Shown: positions 61,615-64,000 of the stretch, piece after piece
How the letters are laid out: every line of letters starts with the position of its first letter
Position numbering within the stretch: position 1 is the first letter of the stretch
NCBI RefSeq assembly: GCF_030814815.1
Contig: NZ_JAUSVR010000014.1
Coordinates: 1 to 64,000 of the forward strand
Length of the DNA stretch: 64,000 bases
DNA from: Ancylobacter amanitiformis
Lineage (GTDB): Bacteria > Pseudomonadota > Alphaproteobacteria > Rhizobiales > Xanthobacteraceae
Reading direction: 5' to 3'
Made by a program: the position numbers and the translations under genes
The notes under the pieces: model-generated
The model's database searches: none
Told to the model about the DNA's origin: nothing
The model's input: only the letters and a program-made list of their open reading frames with translations

Positions 61615-62333
61615 CGTCGCAGATCATCGTCATTCCCGCCCGCCGCGCCCATTCCAACCACGCGGAAATCGCACGCAGCATCGGCATCGACATCATTGCC
61701 GGGCGCTATGGCGAGGGCGCCAAGCTGCCGGGCGATGCCGAGCTCATCCTGCTGTTCGGGGTTTCCCGCCCAGTACTGCGCGAGAGCGTGAAGACGCTGG
61801 TGGCCAAGGGCCTCTTGTCCACCAAGGCGCGGGTCGGCACGGTGGTGCGCGAGCGCGCCGCGTGGAACATGTTCGACCCCGACGTGCTCGCCTGGCACCT
61901 CGACGCCGGCATCGACAAGCGCTTCCTGCGCGATCTCTCGGAAATCCGCCTCGCGGTGGAACCGCGCGCGGCCGCGCTCGCCGCCGAGCGGCGCAGCGCG
62001 GAGGACCTTGCCCTGATGCGCCAGGCGGTCGCGCGCATGCGGCAGGAGCCGGGTGCCTCGGACGGCTTCGCCGAGGCCGACCTCGCGCTGCATGTCGCCA
62101 TTGCCACCGCCTCGGGCAATCCGTTCATGCGCTCCATCGGCGCGGTGATCGAGGCGGCGCTGCGCTCCTCCTTCCTGCTTTCCGCGCCGGGCGACGCGCG
62201 CGAGCACGAGATCGCGGTGGCCGCGCATGAGCGCATCGTCCAGGCCATCGCCGACGCGGACGCGCAGGCCGCCGCCGCCGCCATGACCAACGTGATCTTC
62301 AACGGCCTGCGCCGCCACGGCGCGGCAGGCTGA
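61611..62333 (+). CDS. FadR-type GntR family regulator
   Basis: The 240-residue protein has a winged helix with EGAKLPGDAELILLFGVSRP and VLRESVKTLVAKGLLSTKAR, then the all-helical FCD ligand domain with metal-site histidines in ADLALHVAIATASGNPF and AAHERIVQAIADAD. FadR-type GntR proteins usually respond to sugar acids or carboxylates and repress their own operon. The GTG start overlaps the permease stop. It lies between the transporter and dehydratase genes. Confidence 0.9.
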   Translation: MTSQIIVIPARRAHSNHAEIARSIGIDIIAGRYGEGAKLPGDAELILLFGVSRPVLRESVKTLVAKGLLSTKARVGTVVRERAAWNMFDPDVLAWHLDAGIDKRFLRDLSEIRLAVEPRAAALAAERRSAEDLALMRQAVARMRQEPGASDGFAEADLALHVAIATASGNPFMRSIGAVIEAALRSSFLLSAPGDAREHEIAVAAHERIVQAIADADAQAAAAAMTNVIFNGLRRHGAAG

Positions 62334-64000
62334 ATGGGTGCCCCGATGAACGACGACGGTTCGAGCCACGACGACACGAAGAAGCTGCGCAGCCAGGCCT
62401 GGTTCGGCCGCCAGGACAAGATGGGCTTCTATTATCGTTCCTTCCTCAAGAACAGCGGCCAGCCGCAGGACCGCTTCGACGGCCGCCCCGTCATCGGCAT
62501 CTGCAACACCTGGTCCGAGCTGACGCCCTGCAACATCCATTTCCGCGACCTCGCCGAGCATGTGCGGCGCGGCGTGCTGGATGCGGGCGGCTATCCCCTG
62601 GAATTCCCCGTCTCCTCGCTCGGCGAGGTGACGATGCGCCCCACCGCCATGCTGTTCCGCAACCTCGCCTCGATGGATGTGGAAGAGGCGATCCGCGCCC
62701 ATCCCCTCGACGGCGTGGTGCTGCTGATGGGCTGCGACAAGACCACGCCGGCGCTGCTGATGGGCGCGGCCTCCGCCGACCTGCCGACCATCGGTGTCTC
62801 CGGCGGGCCGCAGCTGCGCGGCGTCTATCGCGGCCAGATCATCGGCTCGGGCACCAACATCATCTCGATGAGCGAGCAATTGCGCGCCGGCGAGGTGACG
62901 CTTGAGGAGTTCCACGAGGCGGAAGCGGGCATGAACCGCTCCTCGGGCAGTTGCATGACCATGGGCACCGCCTCCAGCATGGCCTCGATGGTGGAAGCGC
63001 TCGGCATCGGCCTGCCGGAAAACGCGGCCATCCCGGCGGTGGACGCGCGGCGCAACCTGCTGGCCCGCATGGCCGGGCGGCGCATCGTCGATCTGGTGAA
63101 GGAGGATGTGAAGCCTTCCGACATCCTCACCCGCGCCGCGTTTGAAAACGCCATCCGCACGCTGGCCGCCATCGGCGGTTCGACCAATGCGGTGGTGCAC
63201 CTTCTGGCCATTGCCGGGCGGGTCGGCGTCGACCTCACGCTCGACGATTTCGACCGGCTGGGCCGCGACATCCACTGCCTGGTCGACCTGATGCCGTCAG
63301 GCCGCTTCCTCATGGAGGATTTCTACTATGCCGGCGGCCTGCCCGCCGTGCTGCGGGCGCTGGGCGAGCGCGGCCTGCTCCACAAGGAGGCGCTCACGGT
63401 CAACGGCCGCACCCTGTGGGAGAATGTCGAGAAGGCGCCCAACTGGAACCGCGAGGTCATCACCTCCTTCGAGGCGCCGTTCAAGCCGGATGCCGGCATC
63501 GCCATCCTCAAGGGCAACCTCGCGCCGGACGGCGCGGTGATCAAGCCCTCCGCCGCCTCGCCGCATCTGATGCAGCATACCGGCCGCGCCGTGGTGTTCG
63601 AGAGCGTCGAGGACATGCACCACGCCGTGAATGACGAGGCGCTCGACATCGACGCCTCCTGCATCATGGTGCTGAAGAATTGCGGGCCCAAGGGCTATCC
63701 CGGCATGGCCGAGGTCGGCAACATGCCGCTGCCGGCCAAGCTGCTGCGCGAGGGCGTGCGCGACATGATCCGCATTTCCGATGCCCGCATGTCCGGCACC
63801 GCCTATGGCACGGTGGTACTGCATGTCGCCCCGGAAGCGACCGCCGGCGGGCCCCTCGCGCTGGTGAAGAACGGCGACCTCATCACGCTCGACGTGCCCG
63901 CCCGCGCGCTCCACCTGCATGTCGGCGACGACGAACTGGCCGAGCGCCGCGCCCAATGGGTGCCGCCCGCCCCGCACGCGACGCGCGGCTATGCCCGGCT
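62334..64000 (+). CDS. IlvD/Edd-family sugar-acid dehydratase (cut by window end)
   Basis: The 555 visible residues run without a stop. The iron-sulfur cysteines appear in GICNTWSELTPCN, LMGCDKTTPALLMG and SSGSCMTMGTASSMAS. LKNCGPKGYPGMAEVGN and DARMSGTAYGTVVLHVAPEA complete the family pattern. It matches the L-arabonate/D-xylonate dehydratase branch more than IlvD, as judged from the RSFLKNSGQPQDRF start region. ATGs at 62334 and 62346 are both possible. The operon suggests a non-phosphorylative pathway for an imported aldose (arabinose, galactose or similar). Confidence 0.88.
   Translation, partial: MGAPMNDDGSSHDDTKKLRSQAWFGRQDKMGFYYRSFLKNSGQPQDRFDGRPVIGICNTWSELTPCNIHFRDLAEHVRRGVLDAGGYPLEFPVSSLGEVTMRPTAMLFRNLASMDVEEAIRAHPLDGVVLLMGCDKTTPALLMGAASADLPTIGVSGGPQLRGVYRGQIIGSGTNIISMSEQLRAGEVTLEEFHEAEAGMNRSSGSCMTMGTASSMASMVEALGIGLPENAAIPAVDARRNLLARMAGRRIVDLVKEDVKPSDILTRAAFENAIRTLAAIGGSTNAVVHLLAIAGRVGVDLTLDDFDRLGRDIHCLVDLMPSGRFLMEDFYYAGGLPAVLRALGERGLLHKEALTVNGRTLWENVEKAPNWNREVITSFEAPFKPDAGIAILKGNLAPDGAVIKPSAASPHLMQHTGRAVVFESVEDMHHAVNDEALDIDASCIMVLKNCGPKGYPGMAEVGNMPLPAKLLREGVRDMIRISDARMSGTAYGTVVLHVAPEATAGGPLALVKNGDLITLDVPARALHLHVGDDELAERRAQWVPPAPHATRGYAR

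Overview
The window looks like a GC-rich alphaproteobacterial chromosome of the order Hyphomicrobiales (Rhizobiales). The evidence is a glycine-type 5-aminolevulinate synthase (hemA), a soluble haem-PAS FixL with FixJ, a single REC protein and FixK in the Bradyrhizobium-like order, a CtrA-type site before minCDE, and the conserved block murA-DUF2948-hisD-UPF0262-LMW phosphatase-maf-yacG-tRNA. A relative of the Xanthobacteraceae is plausible, but the genus cannot be read from the sequence.

Bases 1-18255 are mobile DNA next to the 3' end of a tRNA-Phe(GAA) gene. Two IS5-type transposase remnants and an integrase stump at the far left belong to an older island. A second island of about 17 kb lies between a tRNA-end-like scar near 1231 and the intact tRNA. 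It has a complete P4-type integrase, an AlpA-like regulator, a ParB-like protein, and a TraA relaxase, oriT, TraC and TraD set without any mating-pore genes, so it should be mobilisable only. Its cargo is a four-gene operon (DNA methylase-like, phosphoribosyltransferase-like, large P-loop ATPase, unknown protein) that looks like an anti-phage or conflict system. It is followed by a membrane protein with a winged-helix protein, and by a small operon ending in thyX.

Bases 18997-29713 are core chromosome: yacG, maf, phosphatase, UPF0262, hisD, DUF2948, murA, tRNA-Thr, minCDE and an ABC-F protein. Bases 30230-39778 hold a polyamine-type ABC transporter, an orphan TctC-type binding protein and the three signature genes of the URC uracil-degradation route (URC4/DUF1688, URC1/GTP cyclohydrolase II-like, uracil phosphoribosyltransferase). 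Directly next comes a textbook guanidine-I (ykkC) riboswitch ahead of a ureohydrolase best explained as a guanidine hydrolase, then a very His-rich protein. Both modules should release urea, so this is probably a nitrogen-scavenging neighbourhood.

Bases 42083-49224 form a microaerobic and tetrapyrrole block: hemA, an AbrB-type membrane protein, hemN, fixK, a REC protein, fixJ and fixL, with FixK/FNR-type boxes before hemA, hemN and fixK. After an aminotransferase comes a translationally coupled glycosyltransferase trio (50637-56214). The window ends in a sugar ABC transporter operon resembling YtfQRT-YjfF, a FadR-type GntR regulator and an IlvD/Edd-family sugar-acid dehydratase that runs off the end. 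Intergenic spaces carry RIME-like and REP-like palindromes and short GC-rich tandem repeats.
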